A DNA stretch of 64,000 nucleotides from Polyangia bacterium (lineage in GTDB: Bacteria; Myxococcota_A; Polyangia; Nannocystales; Nannocystaceae): the NCBI GenBank assembly GCA_030429545.1, contig JAUIFF010000001.1, forward strand, positions 1,213,599 through 1,277,598, given 5' to 3'. Below are positions 55,901 through 64,000 of the stretch, piece after piece (position 1 is the first letter of the stretch; the number at the start of each line of letters is the position of its first letter). Below the pieces are notes generated by a model. That model made no database searches, was not told where the DNA came from, and saw only the letters and a program-made list of their open reading frames with translations. The position numbers and the translations under genes are program-made.

Positions 55901-57953
55901 CCTGTGCGATTTTGCGGTGTCCGGCACGCTTCTTCGCCGTCGACAACTCGTCGAGCAGGTGCTGGCGCAGGCGGGGATAAACATGTCGATACAAGTGGTA
56001 CGAGACCCGCTCGATAAATCCCCCGCGAATTCCAACTTCGACCGCCCGTAAAAACTCGCCGTCGCCGTGATCGAGCCCGGCTGCACACACCATCTGCAGG
56101 TGCTCGAGGCCAAATGTTGGACCGAGTAGCGCCGCCCAGTCGAGGACCGATCTCGTGACTTGGTCGAGCCCGTGTAGGCGGACGACAAACGTTTGCTCGA
56201 GGTCGCGGGGGATCGCAACCCGGTCGAGTCGCGCCTGGTCGATACGCCAGGTCCCCCAGTGCGGCCTGAGAGCTCCGCGGTAAATCAGCGTGTGTATACA
56301 CTGAATCAAGGCCTCTGGTTGGTCGATGCTGCGCCGGCAAATGGCCGACACTACCTCATCTTCGAGGTCGTTGGTCCCGAGTGCGACCGCCAGAAGCTTA
56401 CGTGTAGCGAGCTTGTTGAGGGCCGGCAACTCCATGCGAAACGTTGGGCTTTCGCGCTCGCTGTCATCCACTTGCCAGGCGAGAAGTTGCTCAATACGGG
56501 CACCTGCCGGGCTTCCTGGGGCAACATTGGATGTGCATACAATATAAATATCGGTTTGATCGAGCTTGGTACACAGGTATTCGAGCCACTCAAATCCACG
56601 TTCGTCGAGCCACTGCAGATCCTCGAGCAGCAACACCAGCGGTCGCAGCTGTGCCAGGCCACTAAGGAGTTTGGCAAGGGCTAGCGAAACCTGACAATCC
56701 GGGGTCGCAAGCGGAGGGTGATCCCCGGCAAAGGCCCGGAGCTGCGGGCACAATGGAGCGAGCAGTGGCCCCAGTGGAAACCCAGACTTGGCCTCGTTTT
56801 CGAGAACGCGTTCGAGCCGCTGGGCATGCTCCCCTGCATCGTCAGCCGCCATGTATGCATCGAGGCCGCGGGCGATCGGGCGCAGGGGGTGGTCGATTTC
56901 GGGTGTACATACACCTGTAATGAGATCGGCTCCCAAAACCACTCCGAGGCGACTGGCGAACGCCCGTGCCACGACCCGCGCACCCGAGCCTGAAGGCCCC
57001 GAAATCGCATACAGGAGCGGACTTTTTGTGCCCTCGGCAACCTCGGTGAGTCGGCGAAACTCATCGGCGCGCGCACACAAAATCGGATCGGTTTTTTCGG
57101 CGACATACACCCGGTGCGCACCACCAGGGTGCTCTAGCCGGTCGAGTGCCGCGACCAACTCGTGACCATCTTGAAACCGGCGGTCGGGATCCTTGGCGAG
57201 CAAGCGGGTGACGATCGCGGCAAACCCAGGGGGGATGTTGGGGTTGAGCTCGCGCAGGTCTGGGACCGGGGCAGCCGCGTGCTGGTGCACGACTTCGGCA
57301 GCCGTCTCGGCGATAAACGGCGCCCGCCCACTCGCGCAGTGAAACAGCACAGCACCGAGTGAGTAGAGGTCCGACCGACCGTCGACGGGACGATTGAGCA
57401 TCCCAACCTGTTCGGGAGATGCGTAGAGGCAGGTCCCACAGGCCCGGTTTTCACTGTGTTCGTCGAGTTCATCGACGATCGCCGCGAGTCCAAAATCGAT
57501 GACCTTGGCCTGGCCATCGACGGGCAACAGGATGTTGTGGGGCTTGAGATCGCGGTGGACAATGCCCCGATCGGCAACCGCAGCTAGGGTTTGGGCCACC
57601 GAACGCGCCAGCGAGAACAACCGCAAAAACGGCATCGGGGCGGCGACCAACTCGTTGGCGAGGCTCGGGCCCTCGACGTATTCCATGGCGATAAACGGAC
57701 GGTTGCGGTGCTCGCCAACCTCAAAGATCCGAACGAGACCGGGGTGGGCAAGCGTCGCCACAAATGCGGCCTCGCGGTGGACACGATTGCGAAGTGCCGA
57801 ATTGCGGACTTCGCTGTCGAACGTGTGAAAGACCTTGAGAGCAACCGATTGGCTTGGATTATCGCGGCGATGCGCCCGGTAAACCACTCCTGACGACCCG
57901 CGGCCGATGGCGGCATCCACCGCGAGACCAGGAATTTGCAGGGGCGTTGGCAT
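52905..57953 (-). CDS. Giant Ser/Thr kinase - ATPase - TPR - GAF - histidine kinase fusion
   Basis: A 1682-residue signalling protein. Domains in order: Ser/Thr kinase (about 10-270; VALKVFH, VHRDLKPHN, VIDFGLAA), an AAA/STAND-type ATPase region (about 285-600), a helical TPR-like region (to about 1200), GAF (about 1230-1400), HisKA with phospho-acceptor His1461 in SHELRTP, and HATPase_c (DNAIKF, DTGIGM, GGTGIGMALSKH). The P-loop of the ATPase is GPSGSGAR: the Lys of GxxGxGK is missing, although LLLLEDLQWLDE keeps the Walker B acidic pair. There is no receiver domain, so a separate regulator must receive the phosphate. ATG 57953 is chosen. Confidence 0.92.
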   Translation of the reverse strand: MPTPLQIPGLAVDAAIGRGSSGVVYRAHRRDNPSQSVALKVFHTFDSEVRNSALRNRVHREAAFVATLAHPGLVRIFEVGEHRNRPFIAMEYVEGPSLANELVAAPMPFLRLFSLARSVAQTLAAVADRGIVHRDLKPHNILLPVDGQAKVIDFGLAAIVDELDEHSENRACGTCLYASPEQVGMLNRPVDGRSDLYSLGAVLFHCASGRAPFIAETAAEVVHQHAAAPVPDLRELNPNIPPGFAAIVTRLLAKDPDRRFQDGHELVAALDRLEHPGGAHRVYVAEKTDPILCARADEFRRLTEVAEGTKSPLLYAISGPSGSGARVVARAFASRLGVVLGADLITGVCTPEIDHPLRPIARGLDAYMAADDAGEHAQRLERVLENEAKSGFPLGPLLAPLCPQLRAFAGDHPPLATPDCQVSLALAKLLSGLAQLRPLVLLLEDLQWLDERGFEWLEYLCTKLDQTDIYIVCTSNVAPGSPAGARIEQLLAWQVDDSERESPTFRMELPALNKLATRKLLAVALGTNDLEDEVVSAICRRSIDQPEALIQCIHTLIYRGALRPHWGTWRIDQARLDRVAIPRDLEQTFVVRLHGLDQVTRSVLDWAALLGPTFGLEHLQMVCAAGLDHGDGEFLRAVEVGIRGGFIERVSYHLYRHVYPRLRQHLLDELSTAKKRAGHRKIAQALDEIQTPTVDEVLARARHYSLSLTPQSARRTDETNRIAGAWSARTGAAESAYMHLRAATDARAVGKLPRDPDLAAELGEICLRTGRIDEARICTSNLLRDATEPVARAQYRAQMAAIHRAELEFDRAWQELTEGFQELGIRSFTSPAQLGQVLAGRALARLTLPKRRLGDAARRRAKVLVTLCEYAALTACYDLRPDDMRRALLLPQYALSRLGTTAEVVGFETTAAFAFASFSEVELAQAQLARAHEHAQALNHPVLRSRCKAAQAAVFAFTGQSLPAESAFETALHDHGVWLDAVDYARSCVIHAWGLWLRGHDHQARALLQSGPRGPTGRPGIQPQARFWAVLGYWTASMCEAAVGHRSNARALVKRGHALTHGRDVGRFHQAYALMTEMLTALTTPAGPRGEQLEAWSQTWENLDLRIESTPVLLRPLWLARARIAARATDRFAGQPVPEAAVLQLQRRVHELTRAARSLPSLQAHTRVLEATLARLRGDVHAAMQYLGEAQTQAHIGDNPWVIFECTCERARVLRAMGMHEASQREARQAQTLATECGWTHRLQRLSPEFHLGAGVGQHLTSRGSTAPKPPGQLSRYLDALLAVSRVAVTGEDPEAQARQILDELVAALGAERALLYTCDEADNNLTFRAGRNHAGNDLPPQDNISSTVLDYVAATRTIKLISGDEDGEVNSSDSVIAHQLKSIVAAPLVVKRQLIGVVYLDNHLVRGLFSNDDLLILGAMCNHVAIALESARMARFMQNARDQALEAARLRSAFLTHMSHELRTPLNAILGYAEMVKEDVAKQLPDTLPDLERISVAGRHLLGIIADILELSKLESGNAHAQGTEIDVAQLVLAVSDPYHSASARSGNQLHVNCSPTLGTVFTDVEKLRRVLQHILDNAIKFTEGGQIDVRAEWRHHADGRRLAIEIADTGIGMTPEQLESLFTPFYQGDMSTTRRYGGTGIGMALSKHLVEVLGGSLYVESRSGRGTCFTIQLPPQLPRR

Positions 57954-58070
57954 CGTCGCTGGTGAATATACAAAAGAGTGCGGGTTTGCTCCCGAACTGT
58001 TGCTGCGAATTCCCAACGCGGTAAACGCGGCCCAAGATTTCCGTAGCTACAAGCAATTACGCGTTCGCAG

Positions 58071-59387
58071 GTGGCTGGTGACAGGGCATCTCACACACGC
58101 GTCGTCGCCATCCGGTTGACAGGCTCGGCACGATTGCAGACCGTAGAACCGGTGTTTTCTCGGATTCGAGACCGCAACATCTGGGTCGTCAACATCGCGA
58201 TCTTTTTGCTGATGACAGCCTACGGGCTGGCGATTGCCCTCGTCAGTCCGTTCCTCGAGAAGTATGGGTTCACCGCCTCCGACATCGGCAACCTGGCCAC
58301 GTTTTTTGCCGCTGGTGTCGTGCTGTTTTCGCTGCCCGTCGGGACCTTGATTCGCAAGTTCTCCGCCCGTTCTGTGTTGCTCGTTAGCCTGCTGGGTTAC
58401 GCCGTGGTGATCGCAATGTTCCCGTTTTTTCGCGGATACTGGGAGATCGCGGGCTTGCGGTTTTTGGACGGTGCGTTCTCGGCGGGGATTTGGGTTGCCT
58501 GCGAGACACAACTGTTGATGCGCTCCGATGCCGACAACAAGGCCTATGTTACCAGCCTGTACGCCATTTCGATGGCAGTTGGCTACATCATTGGTCCGGT
58601 TTTGGGCTATCAGCTCGGTGAGGAGCAGATGCACCTGTCGTTTGTCGGTGCCGGTATTTTGTCACTGTGTTCGGCGGCCTACGTGTTTGCCCGGCTCGAC
58701 CGGGACCGCGGCGGCGAGGTAATTCATGCTGATACATCGACCTCAGACAGTGCCGCGAACGACCCGGAGCCAACCACTACGCCTACGGGGGCAGGTCACT
58801 CGACCTACGGGCAGGTCGCCTGGAAGATCAAAACCTCGTGCATGGCGACCTTTGCAACCGGCTACTTTCAGTCCTCGACGGTCCTCATGTTGCCGCTTTA
58901 CATGATGCACAGCAAGGGGATTGCCCGCGACAGCACGTTTTTGATACCGGCTGTGTACGCGGCTGGCATGCTGTTGTTTACCAACGTGGCCGGCCGCTTG
59001 GGTGACCGCCACGGGCACCTGCTGTGGATGCGTGTACTTGCATTTGTCGGACTGTCCGCGGTCCTGACATTTATCCCGTTCGACAACTTTTTTGCCCTGT
59101 GTGCCGCCGTGTTTGTCACCGGTCTCACGCTTGCCGCGATCCCGCCGTTGAGCCTTGCCCTGCAGGGCAAGACCGCGTTGCCGGAGGAGTACAGCCGAGC
59201 AAATGCCGTGTTTAATGCGTTTTATGCCGCGGGTCTGTTGCTCGGTCCCAAACTCTCGAGTGTCATCTACGACAAGTTCGGCGGCGAAGTCATGGTGATT
59301 CACTTTGCCGCGCTGTGGGCCGTGTTTGTGCTCGGCTCCCTGGTGTTTCGGCGCGACGATCCGAGGTTTGCCCAGGGTGCGGGGTAG
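58071..59387 (+). CDS. Major facilitator superfamily transporter
   Basis: A 438-residue transporter with about twelve membrane helices in two halves joined by a hydrophilic loop near residue 230 (Asp/Ser/Thr/Pro-rich). FSARSVLLVSLLGYAVV and NVAGRLGDRHGHLLWMR match the cytoplasmic loop 2-3 and 8-9 motifs of the family. The substrate is unknown. GTG 58071 is the longest start; GTG 58152, right before the first helix, is equally possible. It is divergent from the giant kinase. Confidence 0.85.
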   Translation: MAGDRASHTRVVAIRLTGSARLQTVEPVFSRIRDRNIWVVNIAIFLLMTAYGLAIALVSPFLEKYGFTASDIGNLATFFAAGVVLFSLPVGTLIRKFSARSVLLVSLLGYAVVIAMFPFFRGYWEIAGLRFLDGAFSAGIWVACETQLLMRSDADNKAYVTSLYAISMAVGYIIGPVLGYQLGEEQMHLSFVGAGILSLCSAAYVFARLDRDRGGEVIHADTSTSDSAANDPEPTTTPTGAGHSTYGQVAWKIKTSCMATFATGYFQSSTVLMLPLYMMHSKGIARDSTFLIPAVYAAGMLLFTNVAGRLGDRHGHLLWMRVLAFVGLSAVLTFIPFDNFFALCAAVFVTGLTLAAIPPLSLALQGKTALPEEYSRANAVFNAFYAAGLLLGPKLSSVIYDKFGGEVMVIHFAALWAVFVLGSLVFRRDDPRFAQGAG

Positions 59388-59398
59388 GGTTCTTTTTG

Positions 59399-59818
59399 GT
59401 GCTGCGGACAACGACATGGGTTTCGCTCGTTGTCCTGCTCGGCTACCTCGTGCTTGCCCATACGGTTGGCAACCTCTACCCATTTTCGACCTTTGACATG
59501 TACGCCACCTCGCAGCTCAGCGTGGGCTCGCGGATAATTGCCGTCGACAGTACTGGGCATGCGCACGAAGTTCGGCGGTTTACAAACTTTGCATGTGATG
59601 GCCCGGTTGTACTCGACCCCGAAACCTGTCCCAATCGTCATATTCCATATCTCGCTGATGCGCTCCAAGCCTACCTGACGGCAAACCTTACCAACCAATC
59701 CCCGGGCGGCGTTGCGCTGCAAATTGTCCAGCGGGTTTGGTGGTTTGCCGGCGACGGGGAATTGATCTCGGTTGAGGATTGCCCGGTGCTGACCTGTCGC
59801 GCGGATGCTGTGCCATGA
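59399..59818 (+). CDS. Small membrane-anchored protein of unknown function
   Basis: A 139-residue protein with one N-terminal membrane helix (WVSLVVLLGYLVLAHTVG) and a mainly hydrophilic part containing NLYPFSTFDMYATSQ and three later Cys residues. It begins 11 bases after the MFS stop and ends by overlapping the next gene as ATGA, so the three genes look like one transcript. GTG 59399 is chosen because it directly precedes the helix. No family was recognised. Confidence 0.65.
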   Translation: MLRTTTWVSLVVLLGYLVLAHTVGNLYPFSTFDMYATSQLSVGSRIIAVDSTGHAHEVRRFTNFACDGPVVLDPETCPNRHIPYLADALQAYLTANLTNQSPGGVALQIVQRVWWFAGDGELISVEDCPVLTCRADAVP

Positions 59819-61119
59819 GCAAAAAAATTGCAGGTGCAAGCGTTCACGGAGCCGGAGGGCGCCCGGGGTTGCGGCGGCTACTTGCACTCATTGCCGCAGC
59901 AGATCTGGCAATTCTTGGCCTGTGGCTGTTGTCTGAGCACCCCACCGGAAAAGCTCATCCGCTCGCGCCCCACGTGTTGGTTGCCCTCGGGTCCTATCCC
60001 GTGGTGATCGCAGCTGCGCTCGGGGTTGGCTTGGTCTGCTGCCTCCGGTTTGCCCAACGGCGGTTTGCCCTGGCGAGTGGGGCGGGAATATTGATTGTAT
60101 CGGCACTTTTCGTCGAGGCGCAGGCCGCCATCCTCGGGGGCCCGATGCGAAACTTTTTCTATCCCGGGGCACTGCTTGCGGGATGGATGGCGGGGTTGGG
60201 CTTTGCCCGGTGGTTGCGGATGACTGATGAGCGGGCCGAGCAACTTGCCGAAGCCGGTGCCTGTGGGGTGTTGGCCGCGACGTATGTCAGTGCCAGTCTC
60301 AACAAACTCGGCAAACTCGGGGCCGGATTTATCGATGCTTCAACCCTTCGCGCCATCATCGTGTGCCACCACGATATCGATGACACTTCCGTGTTTGGGG
60401 CCTACGCCCGGGCTGTTGTGGAGGTGCCCTGGCTCGGTCAAGCGCTCGCGTTGGCGACCATCGTGATTCAGCTCGGCGCCGTCCTTTACCTTTTTGGACC
60501 GAAGCTGCGGATGTTGTGGGGGAGCCTGTTGTTGGGCTTTCACCTCAACGTATTGCTGCTGACCCATATCCCCTACGTCGAGCCGATGGTGTTGTTATTG
60601 GCATTTTCCTATCCGTGGGGACAGGGCTCCCGCGAGCCGGTGAGCAAGCTTAGGGGGGCGAAACTCAAGCATGTGGTGTATCCGCTCGGATGTGTGCTGA
60701 TCGTCGCGGCTGGGCTGTGGATGACCGATTTAACTGCATATACACGTGGTCACCATGGTGCGCAGTCTCGAGCGGCAAACGTCGATACCACCCAGGCTGT
60801 GACGCCATTGCGCTCATTTGGTCCGCTAACACGTGGACAGCCGCTAGCTGGTGGCTGGACGCTCCAGCAGATTTTGCGGCGTGGTGCGGAGGTTCACTTG
60901 CACATACATCATCAACAGTATGGCTCGGTTGTCATTTACGTTCGAGACTCTGGGCCGCACGCCCGCCTCGGGCCATTTTCGACAGCGAACTTCGATGTCG
61001 GGTATCGCTCCTCGGAGCTAGATTTTGCCGCGTTTTCGCTGGCAGGAAAGACAATCCAAAAAGCTCTCGCCGGGACAAGCTCGTCTGTGGCCGTGCTCGC
61101 AAAAAAAGCCGCGAGTTAA
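59815..61119 (+). CDS. Multi-pass membrane protein, possibly HTTM-like
   Basis: A 434-residue protein with about eight membrane helices in the first 320 residues and a soluble C-terminal part (about 335-434). SASLNKLGKLGAGFID and FHLNVLLLTHIPYVEPMVLLLAF recall the HTTM group of membrane proteins related to vitamin-K-dependent carboxylase, but this is weak. The start overlaps the preceding stop (ATGA). Three dispersed palindromes lie inside (59829, 60735, 60899), a local cluster. Confidence 0.6.
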   Translation: MSKKIAGASVHGAGGRPGLRRLLALIAAADLAILGLWLLSEHPTGKAHPLAPHVLVALGSYPVVIAAALGVGLVCCLRFAQRRFALASGAGILIVSALFVEAQAAILGGPMRNFFYPGALLAGWMAGLGFARWLRMTDERAEQLAEAGACGVLAATYVSASLNKLGKLGAGFIDASTLRAIIVCHHDIDDTSVFGAYARAVVEVPWLGQALALATIVIQLGAVLYLFGPKLRMLWGSLLLGFHLNVLLLTHIPYVEPMVLLLAFSYPWGQGSREPVSKLRGAKLKHVVYPLGCVLIVAAGLWMTDLTAYTRGHHGAQSRAANVDTTQAVTPLRSFGPLTRGQPLAGGWTLQQILRRGAEVHLHIHHQQYGSVVIYVRDSGPHARLGPFSTANFDVGYRSSELDFAAFSLAGKTIQKALAGTSSSVAVLAKKAAS

Positions 61120-61172
61120 AGAAAACAAAGACCGGCTCACCGGCCTGCTCCAGACTCTGCCATAATCGTTGA

Positions 61173-62621
61173 ATGCGGTCGCACACCCAGCCAATCACCT
61201 ATCTTGTCTCAGCCTTCCTCGTTGCAGCTTGTAGCTCCGGTGGCGAGACAACCTCTGCGACATTTACCGCGACCGACACGACGACGACGACGACGACGAC
61301 AGTACCCACGACCGACCCCACGACGGCTGGCACCGAAACCACTGAAGGGACTGTCGACCCGACCTCGGGTGAGTCGGAGTCGACGACCGAAGGCCCCGAT
61401 ACCACAGAGACCGACAGTGATAGCGGGGTTTCGAATTCAGATACGGATCCGATTCCGGTTTGTGGCGATGGGGTGGTCGAAGGCAACGAGGTGTGTGACG
61501 ACGGCAATGCCGACAACACCGACGCCTGCCTCGATGATTGTACTGAAGCGTCGTGCGGCGATGGTCATGTTTGGGCCGAGATGGAGGCATGCGACGACGG
61601 CAACGCCGACAACACCGATGCCTGTCTCGACACCTGCCAAGAGGCGATGTGTGGCGACGGCTTCATTCAGGCTGGAGTTGAGGAGTGTGACGACCAAAAC
61701 GCCGAGAACACAGACGGGTGCCTCGACACCTGTGTGGCCGCAACCTGCGGGGATGGGTTTTTGCACGAAGGGGTCGAGGGTTGTGACGACGGCAACATGG
61801 TCGACGATGACGAGTGCAGCAACATGTGTACCGTCGCCTCATGTGGCGATGGTCTCGTCCAGGTTGGAGAGGAGTGCGACGACGGCAACGCGGACAACAC
61901 CGACGACTGCCTCGATACCTGCCAGAATGCTTCGTGTGGCGACGGCTTTATCCATACCGATGTCGAGGAGTGTGACGACGGCGGCATGAACAACGACAAC
62001 ACCGGCCCGTGCCGCACCAACTGCACAACCTGCGACTGCCAGGGCAACGACGTGATGGGCATGACCTGCGCCGACCTCGATGGCTTTGCCTGTGGCGCAC
62101 TCGCCTGCGCGGGATGTGACTTCGACACCAGTGATTGCTCAAGCCCAGTGCCGCCTGACTTCAACGGCGAGGTTGGCCCCGAGTTCGACGATGGCTGCTG
62201 GCTGCAGTGCGGCGGGTACCTCGACATGCCAGGCGGCGATGACGTTCCACTGTTTTGGGGCGAGGGCTGTACCGGTTCCGACTACAACCGCGTTCGCATC
62301 GCTTGCGGAGCCGATGTCAACAACTACCGGGTGATCACCGTCGAGAAGAACGTGTTCAAGGACCTGCTCAACGCCTACCCCGAAACCGGTTTGATCTCCG
62401 AGTTCTTCGACCAAGATGGCACACCCTACATGACGCAAAACCAGATCTACGCGGAAGGCAACAACCCCAACACCGGACGGAGCTGGTGGGGCAACGGAAG
62501 TGGCTGCAACGAGAATTCCCTGAATACGACAATCAACAACGTCTGTAGCTGGGAAGTCTCCAACTGCTTCGGCCAGGGGCTCAACGGCAACCGTTACCTG
62601 TGGGTCTACGTCGCGCCGTAG
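61173..62621 (+). CDS. DUF4215-repeat Cys-rich surface lipoprotein
   Basis: A 482-residue lipoprotein with lipobox VAAC and a stalk of about 70 residues made largely of Thr, Ser, Glu and Asp. Six units of the form CGDG...EECDDGN...NTD.CLDTC follow (about 97-295); this is the Myxococcus Cys-rich repeat known as DUF4215. The C-terminal 170 residues ([25 protein letters not shown]-like region, WVYVAP) form a separate domain that I do not recognise. It is probably displayed on the cell surface. Confidence 0.88.
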   Translation: MRSHTQPITYLVSAFLVAACSSGGETTSATFTATDTTTTTTTTVPTTDPTTAGTETTEGTVDPTSGESESTTEGPDTTETDSDSGVSNSDTDPIPVCGDGVVEGNEVCDDGNADNTDACLDDCTEASCGDGHVWAEMEACDDGNADNTDACLDTCQEAMCGDGFIQAGVEECDDQNAENTDGCLDTCVAATCGDGFLHEGVEGCDDGNMVDDDECSNMCTVASCGDGLVQVGEECDDGNADNTDDCLDTCQNASCGDGFIHTDVEECDDGGMNNDNTGPCRTNCTTCDCQGNDVMGMTCADLDGFACGALACAGCDFDTSDCSSPVPPDFNGEVGPEFDDGCWLQCGGYLDMPGGDDVPLFWGEGCTGSDYNRVRIACGADVNNYRVITVEKNVFKDLLNAYPETGLISEFFDQDGTPYMTQNQIYAEGNNPNTGRSWWGNGSGCNENSLNTTINNVCSWEVSNCFGQGLNGNRYLWVYVAP

Positions 62622-62636
62622 TGCGATTTGAATTTG

Positions 62637-62671
62637 AGTGCTGCAGCAACTAAATCGTTTGCTGCAGCACT
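62637..62671. terminator. Strong hairpin between convergent genes
   Basis: AGTGCTGCAGCAA (62637-62649) and TTGCTGCAGCACT (62659-62671) form a perfect 13-bp stem with a nine-base loop. It lies 16 bases after one stop codon and 20 bases before the other, so it can serve both strands. T-runs are absent. Confidence 0.6.
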
Positions 62672-62690
62672 GGGGTGACCGAACGGGCTG

Positions 62691-64000
62691 CTAGAGGTCT
62701 GAAAACGAAAGTTCGGAGGATTCGTCGGGCGCGAGCCGGATCATCGAACTTGCACTGCTGCCACCGGGCGGTCGAAGCTTGCGAAGCATGGGGTCAACGT
62801 GGCGGTTGAGCTGGGCCTCAACCCCCGATCCCAGGGTTGCGCCGGCACTAAACACCGCAAAGCAGCAGTACTCGTAGAGCCATTCCTTGACGTAGTCCTG
62901 CAAGTCACCGGTCCCTACCAGGGCCGCTGCGTTTTTCAACAGCTGCTCGGAACCTAGGCTGCCATCGTCGAACGGCCCCGCGTGGGCAAACAGGGTGTCG
63001 TAGGGGCCTGCGGCAAAGGCTCGGAGCGCTTCGCGGAAGCGTGTTCCATGGCCGACCGCATCGATTTGTTCATGTACTTGCAATAAAATCGCGTTGGTAA
63101 CTTCGAGCACCTCGGCCGCTCCACCGCGCAGCCGCGGCGGTAAGATGGCAACGAGCTTCGATTGGGCCAGTTTGTAGAGCTGTTTGGTGACCTCAAATTC
63201 GCCTAGGCGAGACTCGCGGCCAATGTCCTCAACACTGCGATCGCCGTTGATATAGGCCCACACCGTGGCGAACTCGTCGCTGATGTCCGGGGCACTCGCA
63301 AGCCGGTCGGGGACGTGTTCAGACGAGGGGATCCGCGGACGGAAGTACTGCATCTCATCCATCCGCGTGACGCAATCCATCAACAGGTTGGTCGCGCTCA
63401 CGGAGTGGGGGAAGGTGATGGCCGCATCGTCGTAGCCATCGAGAAAACAGTACATCCCGTCGTGGGCGGTCAGCATTTTGAATACGATTTCCTCGACCTG
63501 GCGCGCGAGGAATTTGAAAAGCTCCTCGTCGGACAGCAGCTCGAGTTTGACTGCACATACACCGAATCGCTCGCGCGTGGCGTAGGCCCGCCCCATAATC
63601 GCCGGAATATCATCCGACTCGATCGCACCGTACTTAAACAGGATCTGGCCGAGGCGTTCATCGCCGTGGTTGCTGATCGCCCCCTGCACCAGTCCTGCAT
63701 CAAAAAACACACTGCGGCGGGCATCGCCGTCGAGGACCATGAGTTCACCGCGCCACCCGGCCTGGGACAGCAGGCTGACGATATCGCACAACGTACCTGG
63801 TCCTGCGATTTCACCTGCCAGCCGAATTACCCGGCCATCGTCCTGGTCGCGCCGGCCGTCCTCACCGGTGTAGCGCATAAACACCAGATGGTCGGGTGAT
63901 GGAAACATACGAAACGCGCCTACGCGCTGTTTCATGCGTCGCGTCGCGGCGTCGCCGAGCGGGTGGGCGACACCATTGCTGTCGATCCAAACCAGGTCGT
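62691..64000 (-). CDS. DUF4388 (PATAN)-domain regulator, N-terminus off right edge
   Basis: The frame stays open to the right edge, and the residues upstream of the first internal ATG (63935) read as ordinary protein (LVWIDSNGVAHPLGDAATRR), so the gene continues beyond 64000. The visible 436 residues contain a DUF4388/PATAN unit (GELMVLDGDARRSVFFDAGLVQGA, ERLGQILFKYG), common in response-regulator systems of myxobacteria, and a later winged-helix-like segment (INGDRSVEDIGRESRLGEFEV). It has no receiver domain in the visible part. Dispersed palindromes lie at 63073 and 63552. Confidence 0.8.
   Translation of the reverse strand, partial: DLVWIDSNGVAHPLGDAATRRMKQRVGAFRMFPSPDHLVFMRYTGEDGRRDQDDGRVIRLAGEIAGPGTLCDIVSLLSQAGWRGELMVLDGDARRSVFFDAGLVQGAISNHGDERLGQILFKYGAIESDDIPAIMGRAYATRERFGVCAVKLELLSDEELFKFLARQVEEIVFKMLTAHDGMYCFLDGYDDAAITFPHSVSATNLLMDCVTRMDEMQYFRPRIPSSEHVPDRLASAPDISDEFATVWAYINGDRSVEDIGRESRLGEFEVTKQLYKLAQSKLVAILPPRLRGGAAEVLEVTNAILLQVHEQIDAVGHGTRFREALRAFAAGPYDTLFAHAGPFDDGSLGSEQLLKNAAALVGTGDLQDYVKEWLYEYCCFAVFSAGATLGSGVEAQLNRHVDPMLRKLRPPGGSSASSMIRLAPDESSELSFSDL

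Overview
The window looks like GC-rich chromosomal DNA from a myxobacterium, most likely the Nannocystaceae group (Nannocystis, Plesiocystis or Enhygromyxa relatives). This is inferred from three things: several lipoproteins with long Thr/Ser/Asp/Glu-rich stalks followed by Cys-rich or Asp-rich modules, large Ser/Thr kinases fused to other signalling domains, and DUF4215-type and MopE-like metal-binding repeats. A complete sodium-pumping NADH:quinone reductase operon suggests a marine or salt-adapted member. No insertion sequence, phage, CRISPR array or tRNA was found.

Layout. 0-6.4 kb: three surface lipoproteins (an amidohydrolase with calcium-binding repeats running off the left edge, a MopE/choice-of-anchor-like protein, an IgGFc-binding-like protein). 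6.4-10.7 kb: an N-formylglutamate amidohydrolase, a metallo-beta-lactamase-fold protein, a TlpA thioredoxin lipoprotein and a beta-barrel protein. 10.8-15.3 kb: a three-gene operon of a 5'-nucleotidase and two OB-fold-like lipoproteins. 15.4-15.6 kb: an SRP (4.5S) RNA gene with its own promoter. 15.7-30.9 kb: a fatty-acid-amide-hydrolase-like amidase, a response regulator, a Tat-exported protein, queF, low-complexity outer-membrane proteins, a UbiB-type kinase, TerC and YccF membrane proteins, a fibrinogen-like lipoprotein, a non-RD Ser/Thr kinase divergent from a PEGA protein, and an APH-fold kinase. 31.4-38.7 kb: nqrA-B-C-D-E-orf42-F-apbE-nqrM on the minus strand, including two small genes of 42 and 56 codons. 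39-42.7 kb: an HtrA-like protease, a TPR lipoprotein and a trypsin-like lipoprotein. 42.9-52.1 kb: housekeeping genes ruvB, guaA, guaB, dapF, secG, tpiA, pgk. 52.2-64 kb: a TerB-like protein, a 1682-residue Ser/Thr kinase/ATPase/histidine kinase, an MFS transporter, two coupled membrane proteins, a DUF4215-repeat lipoprotein, and a DUF4388 regulator running off the right edge.

How genes work together. The nqr cluster is self-contained: six subunits, ApbE for covalent FMN on NqrB and NqrC, and NqrM for maturation. pgk, tpiA, secG and dapF are tightly packed or overlapping and should be one transcript; guaB and guaA form a two-gene purine unit. The 5'-nucleotidase operon resembles an extracellular nucleotide-scavenging enzyme of the YhcR type spread over three polypeptides.

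The most unusual signal is not a gene. A 10-bp palindrome, TGYANNTRCA, occurs at 41 exact positions by hand count. About 2 would be expected from base composition if GC is near 60%. It lies mostly inside coding sequence and is often spelled with codons uncommon in a GC-rich gene. It is missing from about 7 kb covering most of the nqr operon. It behaves like a highly iterated palindrome or a dispersed protein-binding site.
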